NCBI RefSeq assembly: GCF_014198245.1
Contig: NZ_JACIHE010000029.1
Location: 1-64,000 of the forward strand
Length of the DNA stretch: 64,000 bases
Origin: Bradyrhizobium sp. cir1
Lineage (GTDB): Bacteria > Pseudomonadota > Alphaproteobacteria > Rhizobiales > Xanthobacteraceae
Direction: 5' to 3'
Numbering within the stretch: the stretch's first letter is position 1; each line of letters begins with the position of its first letter. Under the pieces are notes generated by a model. The model was not told where the DNA came from, did not search any database, and saw only the letters and a list, made by a program, of their open reading frames with translations. This document shows, in pieces, positions 6,548-15,801 of this stretch. The translations under genes and the position numbers were made by a program.

Positions 6548-7882
6548 GTGGAGCACGCACACAACATTGAACCGAAAAACCTCGTCATTTGCTGTGACGG
6601 GACCGGCAACGAGATCTCGGAGAACATCTCCAACGTCCTGAAGCTGTATCGCTGCCTGCGCAAGACGGACAAGACGCAGCCGCGGCAGATGGTGTTCTAC
6701 GATCCCGGGGTCGGCACGGTGACGGAGCCGACGACGTGGCACCGCTGGAAGGCCAACATCAATCTGGTGCTGGGGCTCGCCACCGGCTACGGGCTCGATG
6801 ACAACGTGCTCTCGGCCTATTGCTTCCTGGTCGAGCATTATGCGCCGGGCGACAAGATCTACCTGTTCGGTTTTTCGCGCGGGGCTTACACGGTTCGGGT
6901 GCTGGCGGGGCTGATCCACAAGATCGGGCTGATCTCGCCGGAGCAGGCGAACCTCGCAGGTTCGGGCCTCGTCGCCTACAAGCAATATTCCGGCACCGGG
7001 CGCGGCAACGACATCGAGGACCTCAAGGACATCGCGATCGACGAGAGCGGGCCGCTGCCGAAGGACACGTTCGACCTCGCCGCGCAGTTCGCGCGCATCA
7101 CCTCGACGCGCTGGCCGACCATCCACTTCATCGGCGTGTGGGACACGGTGGCGAGCGTGATCGTGCCGCGGCGCGATAATTTCTTTTTCGTGTTCAGCCT
7201 GGAGGAGCTCGCCTTCACGCGGCGCAATCCGAGCGTCAACATCTTCCGGCAGGCGATCGCGATCGACGAGCGGCGGCGCATGTTTCGCCTCAACAAATAC
7301 TGGGAGCCGCAGGACTATTGGAGCAACCGCTACGTGCCGGACGAGAAGAAGGTGCCGCAGGACATTCTGCAGGTGTGGTTCGCCGGCGTGCATTGCGACG
7401 TCGGCGGCGGCTTTCCGGAGGCGGAAAGCGGGGAATCGAAATATCCGCTGATCTGGATGATCGCGGAGGCCGAGAAGGCCGGGCTGAAGTTCAACCCGCG
7501 CACCGTGAACCAGCTCGCCTGGGGCGTCCAGCGCAAGAACTCGCCGTTCAAATACGTCGAGCCGGCCTATACGGGGAAGACGGGCGAATTGCACGATTCG
7601 ATGAATGCCGCCTGGCGGGTGCTGGAGTATCTGCCGAAGCGCGCGAAGTATAGGGAATGGCCGGAGCGGAAGGTCACTTTCGGCTTCTACATCCCCGATT
7701 GCGAGCCGCGCGTCATCCCCGAAGGCGCGCATGTGCATGAGAGCGTGCTGAAGCGGATGGCGGTGGAGCCGGGCTATCGGCCGGTGAACATGCCGAAGGA
7801 TTACGTGACCGTGCCGATGCCGGTGCCGCCGGGGGTGGATGCGGCGGCGGGGGCCGGGGTGGAGGAGGGCGTGACGGGGTGA
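6548..7882 (+). CDS. DUF2235 family alpha/beta hydrolase
   Basis: This 444-residue protein starts with GTG at 6548 behind CCGGAGGGG. It shows the DUF2235 hallmarks: CCDGTGNE at residues 15-22, the nucleophile elbow GFSRGAYT at 108-115 (Ser110), a GVWDTVAS segment and a later GVHCDVGGGF motif supplying Asp and His. DUF2235 includes the Tle1 phospholipase effectors of type VI secretion, but many members are housekeeping proteins of unknown substrate. No secretion genes, immunity gene or signal peptide are seen here. TATACT at 6510-6515 could be the -10 box. A broken copy of the 5' end lies at 4262-4467. The C-terminus is Pro/Ala/Gly-rich. Confidence 0.9.
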   Translation: MEHAHNIEPKNLVICCDGTGNEISENISNVLKLYRCLRKTDKTQPRQMVFYDPGVGTVTEPTTWHRWKANINLVLGLATGYGLDDNVLSAYCFLVEHYAPGDKIYLFGFSRGAYTVRVLAGLIHKIGLISPEQANLAGSGLVAYKQYSGTGRGNDIEDLKDIAIDESGPLPKDTFDLAAQFARITSTRWPTIHFIGVWDTVASVIVPRRDNFFFVFSLEELAFTRRNPSVNIFRQAIAIDERRRMFRLNKYWEPQDYWSNRYVPDEKKVPQDILQVWFAGVHCDVGGGFPEAESGESKYPLIWMIAEAEKAGLKFNPRTVNQLAWGVQRKNSPFKYVEPAYTGKTGELHDSMNAAWRVLEYLPKRAKYREWPERKVTFGFYIPDCEPRVIPEGAHVHESVLKRMAVEPGYRPVNMPKDYVTVPMPVPPGVDAAAGAGVEEGVTG

Positions 7883-7894
7883 GGTGGCGGGGTG

Positions 7895-8078
7895 CTTACC
7901 CTCCCCTGGAGGGGGAGGGTCGGCGCACGTTGAGCGCAGCGAAATGTGCGACGGGGTGGGGTGATCTCTCCCCACGGGGACCGTTCGAGTGGAGAGATCA
8001 CCCCACCCCGCTCGCGCTGCGCGCGACCGACCACGGGCGAGCTACGCTCGTCCCGGACCCCTCCAGGGGAGGGTGGGC
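7895..8078. repeat. Palindromic repeat, family D2, left copy flanking pilZ
   Basis: The element begins cttaccctcccctggagggg and ends in cggacccctccaggggaggg, with an inner gagatcaccccacccc and its complement. It is nearly identical over its last 83 bases and first 30 bases to the copy at 8542-8724, in the same orientation. The PilZ gene lies between them. It fills most of the 7883-8275 spacer. Confidence 0.9.
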
Positions 8079-8206
8079 ACCCCGCTACCGCCGCTTTCTC
8101 CGGTCGCCGCCACTTTTCATTAAAATTCTCCCGCCGACCTTAGCCGGATCGCATCAACTCCTCTGCATCATCCTGCACAGAGCCCGCCGCGAGCCTTTTT
8201 TGGTTC

Positions 8207-8254
8207 GGCATGATCTTTTCGGAAAACCGCTTCACACTTTTCGAAGATCATGCC
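8207..8254. repeat. Short palindromic repeat, family E (copy 1)
   Basis: Arms ggcatgatctt / aagatcatgcc surround a segment containing ttcggaaaaccgcttcacac. A closely related element is at 51694-51740. It ends 21 bases before the PilZ start codon and so occupies its promoter or leader. Confidence 0.85.
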
Positions 8255-8275
8255 GACTGCGGAGTTGGAGGAGAC

Positions 8276-8527
8276 GTGCCACAGCATCCGCGAAAATTTG
8301 CCCGCGTCAAACCGGCCGGGCTGGTGTCCCGCCAGGCCAAGATCATCACCGACCCGCGCGCGCCGGTGATCAACTGCACGCTGATCGACTATTCGCCGGG
8401 CGGCGCCTGCGTCGATCTCGGCGGCCAGGTGCAGATCCCCGACCGGTTCGAGCTGCTGCATGTGAACACGAAGAAGCGCTGCCGCATCGCGTGGAAGCGC
8501 GGCACGCGGGTGGGCGTGGTGTTTTAG
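8276..8527 (+). CDS. PilZ domain protein
   Basis: An 83-residue protein starting (M)PQHPRKFARVKPAGLVSR. It consists of a single short PilZ-like domain, with the first-strand Arg-rich motif RKFARVK and a central DYSPGGACVDL segment equivalent to the PilZ D.S..G motif. Such proteins may bind cyclic di-GMP, but the canonical RxxxR is only approximate (RKFAR), so binding is uncertain. GTG at 8276 with GGAGGAGAC upstream is chosen over ATG 8210, which lies inside a repeat. The gene stands alone between two near-identical repeats. Confidence 0.75.
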   Translation: MPQHPRKFARVKPAGLVSRQAKIITDPRAPVINCTLIDYSPGGACVDLGGQVQIPDRFELLHVNTKKRCRIAWKRGTRVGVVF

Positions 8528-8541
8528 GGCGTCGCTGCCTG

Positions 8542-8724
8542 CTTACCCTCCCCTGGAGGGGGAGGGTCGGCTCGCATCGCGTAGCGAGGCGAGACGGGGT
8601 GGGGTGACAGTCTCTCCACATCCAACACTGCCCGAGTGGAGAGATCACCCCACCCCGCTCGCGCTGCGCGCGATCGACCACGGGCGAGCTACGCTCGTCC
8701 CGGACCCCTCCAGGGGAGGGTAAG
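8542..8724. repeat. Palindromic repeat, family D2, right copy flanking pilZ
   Basis: This is the direct-orientation partner of 7895-8078, with the same ends and the same cgggcgagctacgctcgtcc interior. It abuts the stop of the minus-strand membrane-protein gene at 8730. Confidence 0.9.
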
Positions 8725-8729
8725 AAGAG

Positions 8730-9137
8730 CTACTTCCGCATCCGCGACTTTGCGCCGGCGACGATCTGCATGGCGACGCCGGCGGTCCAGCCGAACAGGA
8801 CGAGCCAGGTCCAGGCCATGTGCGGATCGAGGCGGAGCACGATGACGGCGACGGAGGCGAGCGCGGTGAGCGTGGCGCAGAGCGTGCCGGCCGAGCTCAG
8901 CAATTCGGCGGCGTCGATCTCGCTGTGCGCCTCGTCGAAAGGCATCTGCGGCGTGTCGATGCCGAGATAGAAGCCGACGGCACCGAGCAGCATCATCAGC
9001 AGCAGGAAGCCCTGCGTGGTCAACGGCGCGATCGCCGATCCGACATAGGCGCCGACGAACAGCCCGCACGCGGCCCCCGCCATCGCGAGGCCCACGCGCT
9101 CGAACACATGGGCAGTATTACGAACACGAAACCGCAT
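8730..9137 (-). CDS. Small integral membrane protein, unknown
   Basis: A 135-residue protein with about four hydrophobic segments (roughly residues 15-35, 42-60, 85-103 and 108-126), for example GLAMAGAACGLFVGAYVGSA. A charged loop (DEAHSEIDAAE) lies in the middle and the tail is basic (KSRMRK). I do not recognise a family. The start at 9137 gives a short cytoplasmic N-terminus. The gene is isolated between two repeats. Confidence 0.7.
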   Translation of the reverse strand: MRFRVRNTAHVFERVGLAMAGAACGLFVGAYVGSAIAPLTTQGFLLLMMLLGAVGFYLGIDTPQMPFDEAHSEIDAAELLSSAGTLCATLTALASVAVIVLRLDPHMAWTWLVLFGWTAGVAMQIVAGAKSRMRK

Positions 9138-9228
9138 GGCCGGCCTCCACGAGGCGTTGAACGTGGAGAGGTTAGGCCAGTTTTGGGGGGCGTGGAAGGT
9201 GAGGAGGTTTACGGATACGTGAGGGGTA

Positions 9229-9370
9229 ACTCCCTCTCCCCGTTCTTACGGGGAGAGGGTTGGGGTGAGGGGCTTCTCTCCGCGCATGAGATTTTCGCCG
9301 CACCTGTACCCCCTCACCCGGATTGCGCTTGCGCGCAATCCGACCTCTCCCCGCAAGCGGGGAGAGGTGA
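9229..9370. repeat. Palindromic intergenic repeat, family D (copy 2)
   Basis: ctctccccgttcttacgggg and cctctccccgcaagcgggga arms enclose cggattgcgcttgcgcgcaa, a nested hairpin. It ends seven bases beyond the stop codon of the Old Yellow Enzyme gene and may serve as its 3' end structure. Confidence 0.85.
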
Positions 9371-9376
9371 AGAGAG

Positions 9377-10489
<1,113 letters not shown>

Positions 10490-10629
10490 GCGGGGAGTTC
10501 CGGGAGGATGGGAGGATCGTGGAGAGAGTTTAGTGGCCGGGCGGCGGATTGCCAGTTGCGCGCGGGAATGGCGGGTAGTGGCGGCACGCATTGCGACCGC
10601 GGCTTGGCGCGAGAGCGCGCCACACATTC

Positions 10630-10706
10630 TGCCGTCGTCCCGGACAAGCGTCAGCGCAGATCCGGGACGACAGTGGAGATCGGGGCGCGCTCCGGGACGA
10701 CGGCGG
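10630..10706. repeat. Palindromic intergenic repeat, family B (copy 2, partial)
   Basis: It contains gtcgtcccggacaagcgtca and two further copies of the ccgggacgac arm (around 10664 and 10690). It is an incomplete member of family B, lying between the Old Yellow Enzyme gene and the phytase-like gene. It ends just beyond the latter's stop codon. Confidence 0.65.
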
Positions 10707-10710
10707 CGAA

Positions 10711-11781
10711 CTACTCCACCAGCGTGAATTGCAGCAGCAGGGTGCGCTGGAGCATGGAAAAATTGTCGTCGGAGACGAGGGTCAGCACGGTCTCGCCCTC
10801 GGCCGTGACGTGGGAGTCGATGCCTTCCATGTTGTCGATCTCCTGGCCGAGATCGGCCTTGAACAGCGCGGGGCCGTCGACCACCGCGCCAGGCGCGATG
10901 GATTTGAGGGGGATCGAACGGATGCGGATGTCGACGCCGGTGAACCAGGAGAATTTGCGTTCGAGGATCAGGAGCTCGCCGGAGGGCAACAGCACCGCGT
11001 CGCTGATGTCGAATTTCTCGGTGCGGCGGACGCTGAACTGGCCGGGCGTCGGACCGCCGATCAGGAACGCGACCAGATTGCCGTCGGCATCGAGCCCGCG
11101 CTCGGAGAACGCGATCAGGCCGCCGGCGAGCGGCTGGCCCTTCGGGACGAAGACCAGCGCTTCCAGCCCCTTGTTGTGCGGCAGCTTGCGCAAGGCTGGC
11201 GGCACCGGGATCGGCTCGCCGCGGGCGCGGATGCCGCCTTTGGCGAAATCATAGCGCAGGATCTGGTTGACGCGCTCGAGCCCGACATAAACCACATTGC
11301 CGTCGCGCGTCAGCGATTCCGAATCCCACCACATGCGCTTTTCGGTGATCGGCCGCCCCTCGGCGCCCAGCAGCGGCGCGGCCTCGACATCGTCGAGCCC
11401 GGTCATCTTGCCGCCGGAATAACGGATGCGGCCGGTGAACCAGCCCCCTTGATCCGAGATCGCGAGGAAGCGCTCGCCCTTGGCATCGAGCCGGATGCCG
11501 GACAGGCCGCCGAAGCCGCGAAAGGGCGAGGTCAGCACCAGGCCGCTGCGATATTCCAGCGAGCCGAAGCGCGTGCGCGAGCGGTCACGCGGCTCGAAAT
11601 TCGGAATGGTGCGCGCATTGACTTCGAGGCTGACGGGCTCGGCGACGGCGTGCTCGACCTGGAGCGGGCGCGGGGGCGGCTCGGTCGTGACCTGAGCGTG
11701 CGCCAGCCGGGACAATGCGAGAGTGGAAAATCCCGCCGCCGCGTGGCCAAGAAAGCTGCGGCGGGATGATTGCGTGCTCAC
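10711..11781 (-). CDS. Tat-exported esterase-like/phytase-like protein
   Basis: This 356-residue protein begins with a twin-arginine signal (SRRSFLGHAAAGFSTLALSR, then AHA), so it is predicted to be exported folded to the periplasm. The remainder matches the phytase-like esterase domain (PF13449 type): repeated beta-propeller segments such as LSGIRLDAKGERFLAISDQG, a central ALVFVPKG segment and LLILERKFSW. The substrate is unknown. The start is GTG at 11781, overlapping the cobT stop by four bases (GTGA), so translation is probably coupled to cobT. The functional link to cobalamin synthesis is unclear. Confidence 0.8.
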   Translation of the reverse strand: MSTQSSRRSFLGHAAAGFSTLALSRLAHAQVTTEPPPRPLQVEHAVAEPVSLEVNARTIPNFEPRDRSRTRFGSLEYRSGLVLTSPFRGFGGLSGIRLDAKGERFLAISDQGGWFTGRIRYSGGKMTGLDDVEAAPLLGAEGRPITEKRMWWDSESLTRDGNVVYVGLERVNQILRYDFAKGGIRARGEPIPVPPALRKLPHNKGLEALVFVPKGQPLAGGLIAFSERGLDADGNLVAFLIGGPTPGQFSVRRTEKFDISDAVLLPSGELLILERKFSWFTGVDIRIRSIPLKSIAPGAVVDGPALFKADLGQEIDNMEGIDSHVTAEGETVLTLVSDDNFSMLQRTLLLQFTLVE

Positions 11782-13679
11782 GAATGCAATTTGCGTCGCG
11801 GGCGACCGGCCGGCTGGGTTGGCGCTGTGTTGGTCTCGCTGAACAGCTCGGCGAGCTTTTCGGTGATGGCGCCGCCGAGTTCTTCCGCGTCGACGATCGT
11901 CACGGCGCGGCGATAATAGCGGGTGACGTCATGGCCGATGCCGATCGCGATCAGCTCGACCGGCGAGCGGGTCTCGATCTCCTCGATGATGTGGCGCAGG
12001 TGCCGCTCGAGATAGTTGCCGGGATTGACCGACAGCGTGGAATCGTCGACCGGCGCGCCGTCCGAGATCATCATCAGGATCTTGCGCTGCTCGGCCCTCG
12101 CCAGCAGGCGCTTGTGCGCCCAGTCCAGCGCCTCGCCGTCAATGTTCTCCTTCAGCAGACCCTCGCGCATCATCAGGCCGAGATTTTTTCGCGCACGGCG
12201 CCAGGGGGCGTCGGCGGATTTGTAGATGATGTGGCGGAGATCGTTGAGACGGCCGGGATTGGCCGGCTTGCCGGCGGCAAGCCACGCCTCGCGCGATTGC
12301 CCGCCCTTCCAGGCGCGCGTGGTGAAGCCCAAAATCTCGACCTTGACGCCGCAACGCTCCAGCGTGCGCGCCAAAATGTCGGCGCAGGTCGCCGCGACCG
12401 TGATCGGGCGTCCGCGCATCGAGCCGGAATTGTCGAGCAGCAGCGTCACCACGGTGTCGCGGAACGTCGCCTCCTTCTCGTGCATGAAGGACAGCGGGTG
12501 ATAGGGATCGGTGACGACGCGCGACAGGCGCGCGGGGTCCAGGATGCCCTCTTCGAGGTCGAACTCCCAGGCGCGGTTCTGCTGCGCCATCAGGCGGCGC
12601 TGCAGCCGGTTGGCGAGGCGGGCGACGATGCCCTGAAGATGCGCGAGCTGCTTGTCGAGATAGGCGCGCAGGCGCTCCAGCTCGTCATGGTCGCAGAGGT
12701 CCTCGGCGGCGATCACCTCGTCGAACTTGGGCGCGAAGGCGTGATATTCCGGCCCTCGCGGCTCGTTCCTGCCGTGCGCGTTCGGACGCGTCGCCTCGCC
12801 CGGCGTCTCGTCGTCGCCGAGCTCGCCGTCGTCGAAGGTGTCGGAGGTCGAGGCCTGCGCGCTTTCCATCGCGCTCTCGCTCATCTCCTCCGACGTCGCC
12901 TGCGCCTGGTCGGCGCTCATCTCCTGCGCGGCATCGGAATCGGGTGAGCCTTCCGCGCCGGACTGGTCGTTGTCGCCGTCCTGGTTCTCGTCGTTGTCCT
13001 CATCGTCCTCGCTGTCGGCGTTGCGCTCGTCGCCGAGCTCGAGCGCCGACAACAGATCATGCACGGCGTCGCCGAATCTGGCCTGGTCCTCGACCACGCC
13101 GTCGAGCCGGTCGAGCCGCCTGCCGATCTTGTCTTCGAGGATCGGGCGCCAGAGATCGACCATCTTCTTCGCCGCCGTCGGCGGCGCCATGCCGGTCAGG
13201 CGCTCGCGCACCAGCATCGCCAGCGCGTCCGCCAGTGGCGCATCGGCGCGGTCGGTGATCTCGTCGAACTTGCCGCGGTGAAAATGGTCGTCGAGCATCG
13301 CGGTGAGATTCTTGGCAACGCCCGCCATGCGGCGCGCGCCGATCGCCTCGACCCTCGCCTGCTCCACCGCCTCGAACACGCCGCGCGCCTGCGGATTGCC
13401 GGGCATCAGCTTGCGATGAACTTTCGGGTCGTGACAGGCGATCTTGAGCGCGATGGAATCGGCGTGGCCGCGCACGATGGCGGCGTCACGCTTGGTCATT
13501 TTCCGCGCCGGCTCGGGCAGCCGCGCCTTGCCCGGCGCAAGACCCGGGCGCTCGGCGGCGAAGGAGACGTCGAGCTCGGGCGATTTCGCGATCGCCTTGA
13601 GGCAGGAGGCGACCGAGCGCTTGAACGGCTCGGTCGGCGCTTCCTTGCTGGTACGGAATTTGGAGTTGGAGGTGGTCAT
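11778..13679 (-). CDS. cobT: Cobaltochelatase subunit CobT
   Basis: A 633-residue subunit of the aerobic cobaltochelatase, which with CobN and the AAA+ subunit CobS inserts cobalt into hydrogenobyrinic acid a,c-diamide in cobalamin synthesis. The N-terminal half is the CobT domain (KMTKRDAAIVRGHADSIALK). A very acidic linker follows at about residues 215-300 (SEDDEDNDENQDGDNDQSG). The C-terminal von Willebrand A domain has the MIDAS motif DNSGSMRG near residue 415. The length is normal. cobS lies 157 bases upstream in the same direction, with a family B repeat between them. cobN is not in the window. Confidence 0.96.
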   Translation of the reverse strand: MTTSNSKFRTSKEAPTEPFKRSVASCLKAIAKSPELDVSFAAERPGLAPGKARLPEPARKMTKRDAAIVRGHADSIALKIACHDPKVHRKLMPGNPQARGVFEAVEQARVEAIGARRMAGVAKNLTAMLDDHFHRGKFDEITDRADAPLADALAMLVRERLTGMAPPTAAKKMVDLWRPILEDKIGRRLDRLDGVVEDQARFGDAVHDLLSALELGDERNADSEDDEDNDENQDGDNDQSGAEGSPDSDAAQEMSADQAQATSEEMSESAMESAQASTSDTFDDGELGDDETPGEATRPNAHGRNEPRGPEYHAFAPKFDEVIAAEDLCDHDELERLRAYLDKQLAHLQGIVARLANRLQRRLMAQQNRAWEFDLEEGILDPARLSRVVTDPYHPLSFMHEKEATFRDTVVTLLLDNSGSMRGRPITVAATCADILARTLERCGVKVEILGFTTRAWKGGQSREAWLAAGKPANPGRLNDLRHIIYKSADAPWRRARKNLGLMMREGLLKENIDGEALDWAHKRLLARAEQRKILMMISDGAPVDDSTLSVNPGNYLERHLRHIIEEIETRSPVELIAIGIGHDVTRYYRRAVTIVDAEELGGAITEKLAELFSETNTAPTQPAGRPRRKLHS

Positions 13680-13726
13680 CTCGCCCTATCCGTCGCCGCG
13701 GCCTAGTGCGCAATTGCGCACGGGGG

Positions 13727-13826
13727 CCGGGGCCCATAACCACCGGCCGTCGTCAGAAAAAACTATCAGCGTCGCTTCACCGAAACATCACGCGGTATGG
13801 GCCCCGGCTTTCGCCGGGACGACACA
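13727..13826. repeat. Palindromic intergenic repeat, family B (copy 3)
   Basis: ggccggggcccataaccacc and ggtatgggccccggctttcg form the inverted arms, the right one continuing into gccgggacgac. It is inserted between cobS and cobT, two genes expected to be co-expressed, and may attenuate readthrough or stabilise mRNA. Confidence 0.8.
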
Positions 13827-13836
13827 CCGAGAGAGA

Positions 13837-14835
13837 TCAGCTGAGCGCCACGTTGACTGCCGATTCCGGCAGCTCCGCGTTGAAGCAGCGCTGGTAGAAC
13901 TCGGCGACCAGGGGACGCTCGAGTTCGTCGCACTTGTTGAGGAAGGTGACACGGAAGGCGAAGCCGATATCGCCGAAAATGTCGGAATTTTCCGCCCAGG
14001 TGATCACCGTGCGCGGGCTCATCACCGTCGACAGGTCGCCATTGGCGAAGGCGTTGCGGGTGAGATCGGCAAGGCGCACCATCTTGTTGACGATGTCGCG
14101 GCCTTCCTGGGTGCGATAGTGCTTGGCCTTGGCCAGCACGATCTCCACTTCCTCGTCGTGGCTGAGATAGTTCAGCGTGGTGACGATCGACCAGCGGTCC
14201 ATCTGGCCCTGGTTGATCTGCTGGGTGCCGTGATAGAGGCCCGAGGTGTCGCCGAGGCCAACCGTATTCGCCGTGGCAAAAAGCCGGAAGGCCGGATGCG
14301 GCTTGATCACCTTGTTCTGGTCGAGCAGGGTCAGGCGTCCCGAGACTTCGAGCACGCGCTGGATCACGAACATCACGTCGGGGCGGCCGGCGTCGTATTC
14401 GTCGAACACCAGCGCGACGTTGTTCTGCAGCGCCCAGGGCAGGATGCCGTCGCGGAATTCAGTGACCTGCTTGCCGTCGCGGACCACGATGGAGTCCTTG
14501 CCGACGAGATCGATACGGCTGATGTGGCTGTCGAGGTTGACGCGCACGCAGGGCCAGTTCAGGCGGGCCGCGACCTGCTCGATATGGGTGGATTTGCCGG
14601 TGCCGTGATAGCCGGTCACCATCACGCGGCGGTTGCGGGCGAAGCCGGCGAGGATGGCGAGCGTGGTGGCGCGGTCGAAGCGGTAATCGGAATCGACTTC
14701 GGGCACGTGAGGATCGACTTCGGAATAGGCCGGCACTTCGAGATCGCTGTCGATCCCGAACACCTGGCGGACCGACACCTTCATGTCGGGCAGACCGGAA
14801 ACTTCCTCAACTTTTGACATGGCGGCGGTCGTCAT
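13837..14835 (-). CDS. cobS: Cobaltochelatase subunit CobS (AAA+ ATPase)
   Basis: A 332-residue AAA+ ATPase that drives cobalt insertion together with CobT and CobN. Walker A GYHGTGKST is at residues 75-83 and Walker B LVFDEYD at 142-148. FATANTVGLGD is the sensor-1 region. The N-terminal VRQVFGIDSDLEVPAYSE is characteristic of CobS. ATG at 14835 is chosen because GGAGG lies four bases upstream; a TTG directly before it would be too close. It is transcribed towards cobT and divergent from the DedA gene. I found no cobalamin riboswitch (no B12-box-like sequence) in the leader. Confidence 0.97.
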   Translation of the reverse strand: MTTAAMSKVEEVSGLPDMKVSVRQVFGIDSDLEVPAYSEVDPHVPEVDSDYRFDRATTLAILAGFARNRRVMVTGYHGTGKSTHIEQVAARLNWPCVRVNLDSHISRIDLVGKDSIVVRDGKQVTEFRDGILPWALQNNVALVFDEYDAGRPDVMFVIQRVLEVSGRLTLLDQNKVIKPHPAFRLFATANTVGLGDTSGLYHGTQQINQGQMDRWSIVTTLNYLSHDEEVEIVLAKAKHYRTQEGRDIVNKMVRLADLTRNAFANGDLSTVMSPRTVITWAENSDIFGDIGFAFRVTFLNKCDELERPLVAEFYQRCFNAELPESAVNVALS

Positions 14836-15130
14836 CAATCCTCCGAGGCCCCGGGCGATCCTGAGACCAGTTATTGCACGTTGGCTGCGGCTGGGTGCAT
14901 CTGCGAACCTATCAGAGACAAGGGACCGGCAGAAGCCCGCGCCTCAATCAAAGTTCCGTTGTCTTTTCATTTAGATAGGTCAGGAACGCAGTTTTGGGAG
15001 GGCTGCCTTGCGAATCACGCTCGAATTTCGAGCGGGGGTAACGGGCTGCCCACGCAAATGGCACTTTCGCCGCCTCCCCTTACTTATGTAGGGTCTGAAC
15101 TTGAAAGCCCCAGCCCGCCACAGAGACGAC
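14836..15130. other. Divergent cobS/dedA promoter spacer
   Basis: About 295 bases between divergent genes, presumably holding both promoters. The middle (14950-14985) is relatively AT-rich. I see no convincing -35/-10 pair, operator or riboswitch. Confidence 0.4.
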
Positions 15131-15790
15131 GTGACTTCCTTCCTTGATCCCCTCATCGCGTTCGCTTCGGCCCATGCGTGGCTGGCCTATCTGACCCTGT
15201 TCCTGGCGGCGCTGCTGGAAGCCGTGCCGGTGGTGGGATCGGTCATCCCCGGCTCGACCATTATCCTGGCGCTGAGCGCCCTGGTTCCGGGCGGCGAGCT
15301 GCAACTGCCATGGGTGCTGGTGGCGGCGGCGCTCGGCGCCGTGCTCGGTGACGGCTCGGCCTACTGGATCGGCCACCGGCGGCAGCGCGGGATCCTCAAC
15401 ACCTGGCCGCTGACCAACTATCCGCGCGTGGTCGAGGAGAGCGAGAGCTTCTTCCACCGCTTCGGCACCTGGGCTGTCTTCTTCGCCCGCTTCGTGCCGC
15501 CGATCCGCGCCTTCGTGCCCGTGACCGCCGGCGCACTCGGGATGGCGCCCGCAAGATTCTATGCGGTGAACATCCCGGCGATCCTGGTCTGGGCCCCCGC
15601 CCATGTGCTGCCGGGCGTGCTGGCGGTGACGGCGCTGCACGAATATGCCGGGCTGCACCACCATGAGCATGTCGGCAAGCATATCTGGATTTTGACGGTG
15701 GTTGGAGTTGCGATCGTGGGGGGCATAGCGGTGTGGATCTATCGCCGGCGGAATGGCGGCGCTGTCGCGGAAGTAAAGCCGCGGGCGTAG
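15131..15790 (+). CDS. DedA family membrane protein
   Basis: A 219-residue inner-membrane protein of the DedA/SNARE-associated family, some members of which are phospholipid flippases or support membrane energetics. Visible features are an N-terminal amphipathic segment, a membrane segment with EAVPVVGSVIPGSTI, the G-D-x-x-x-Y-W motif (GDGSAYWIG) and the FxRFxPxxRxxxPxxAG motif (FARFVPPIRAFVPVTAG), which is the family hallmark. The C-terminus has a His-rich loop (HHHEHVGKH) before the last membrane helix. GTG at 15131 gives the usual short N-terminus; a TTG at 15101 is possible. Confidence 0.9.
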   Translation: MTSFLDPLIAFASAHAWLAYLTLFLAALLEAVPVVGSVIPGSTIILALSALVPGGELQLPWVLVAAALGAVLGDGSAYWIGHRRQRGILNTWPLTNYPRVVEESESFFHRFGTWAVFFARFVPPIRAFVPVTAGALGMAPARFYAVNIPAILVWAPAHVLPGVLAVTALHEYAGLHHHEHVGKHIWILTVVGVAIVGGIAVWIYRRRNGGAVAEVKPRA

Positions 15791-15801
15791 AGGCGGCGAC
15801 G

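Noticed and set aside
14836..15130. Cobalamin riboswitch before cobS
   Set aside because: No B12-box-like sequence or suitable set of stems is visible in the short leader.
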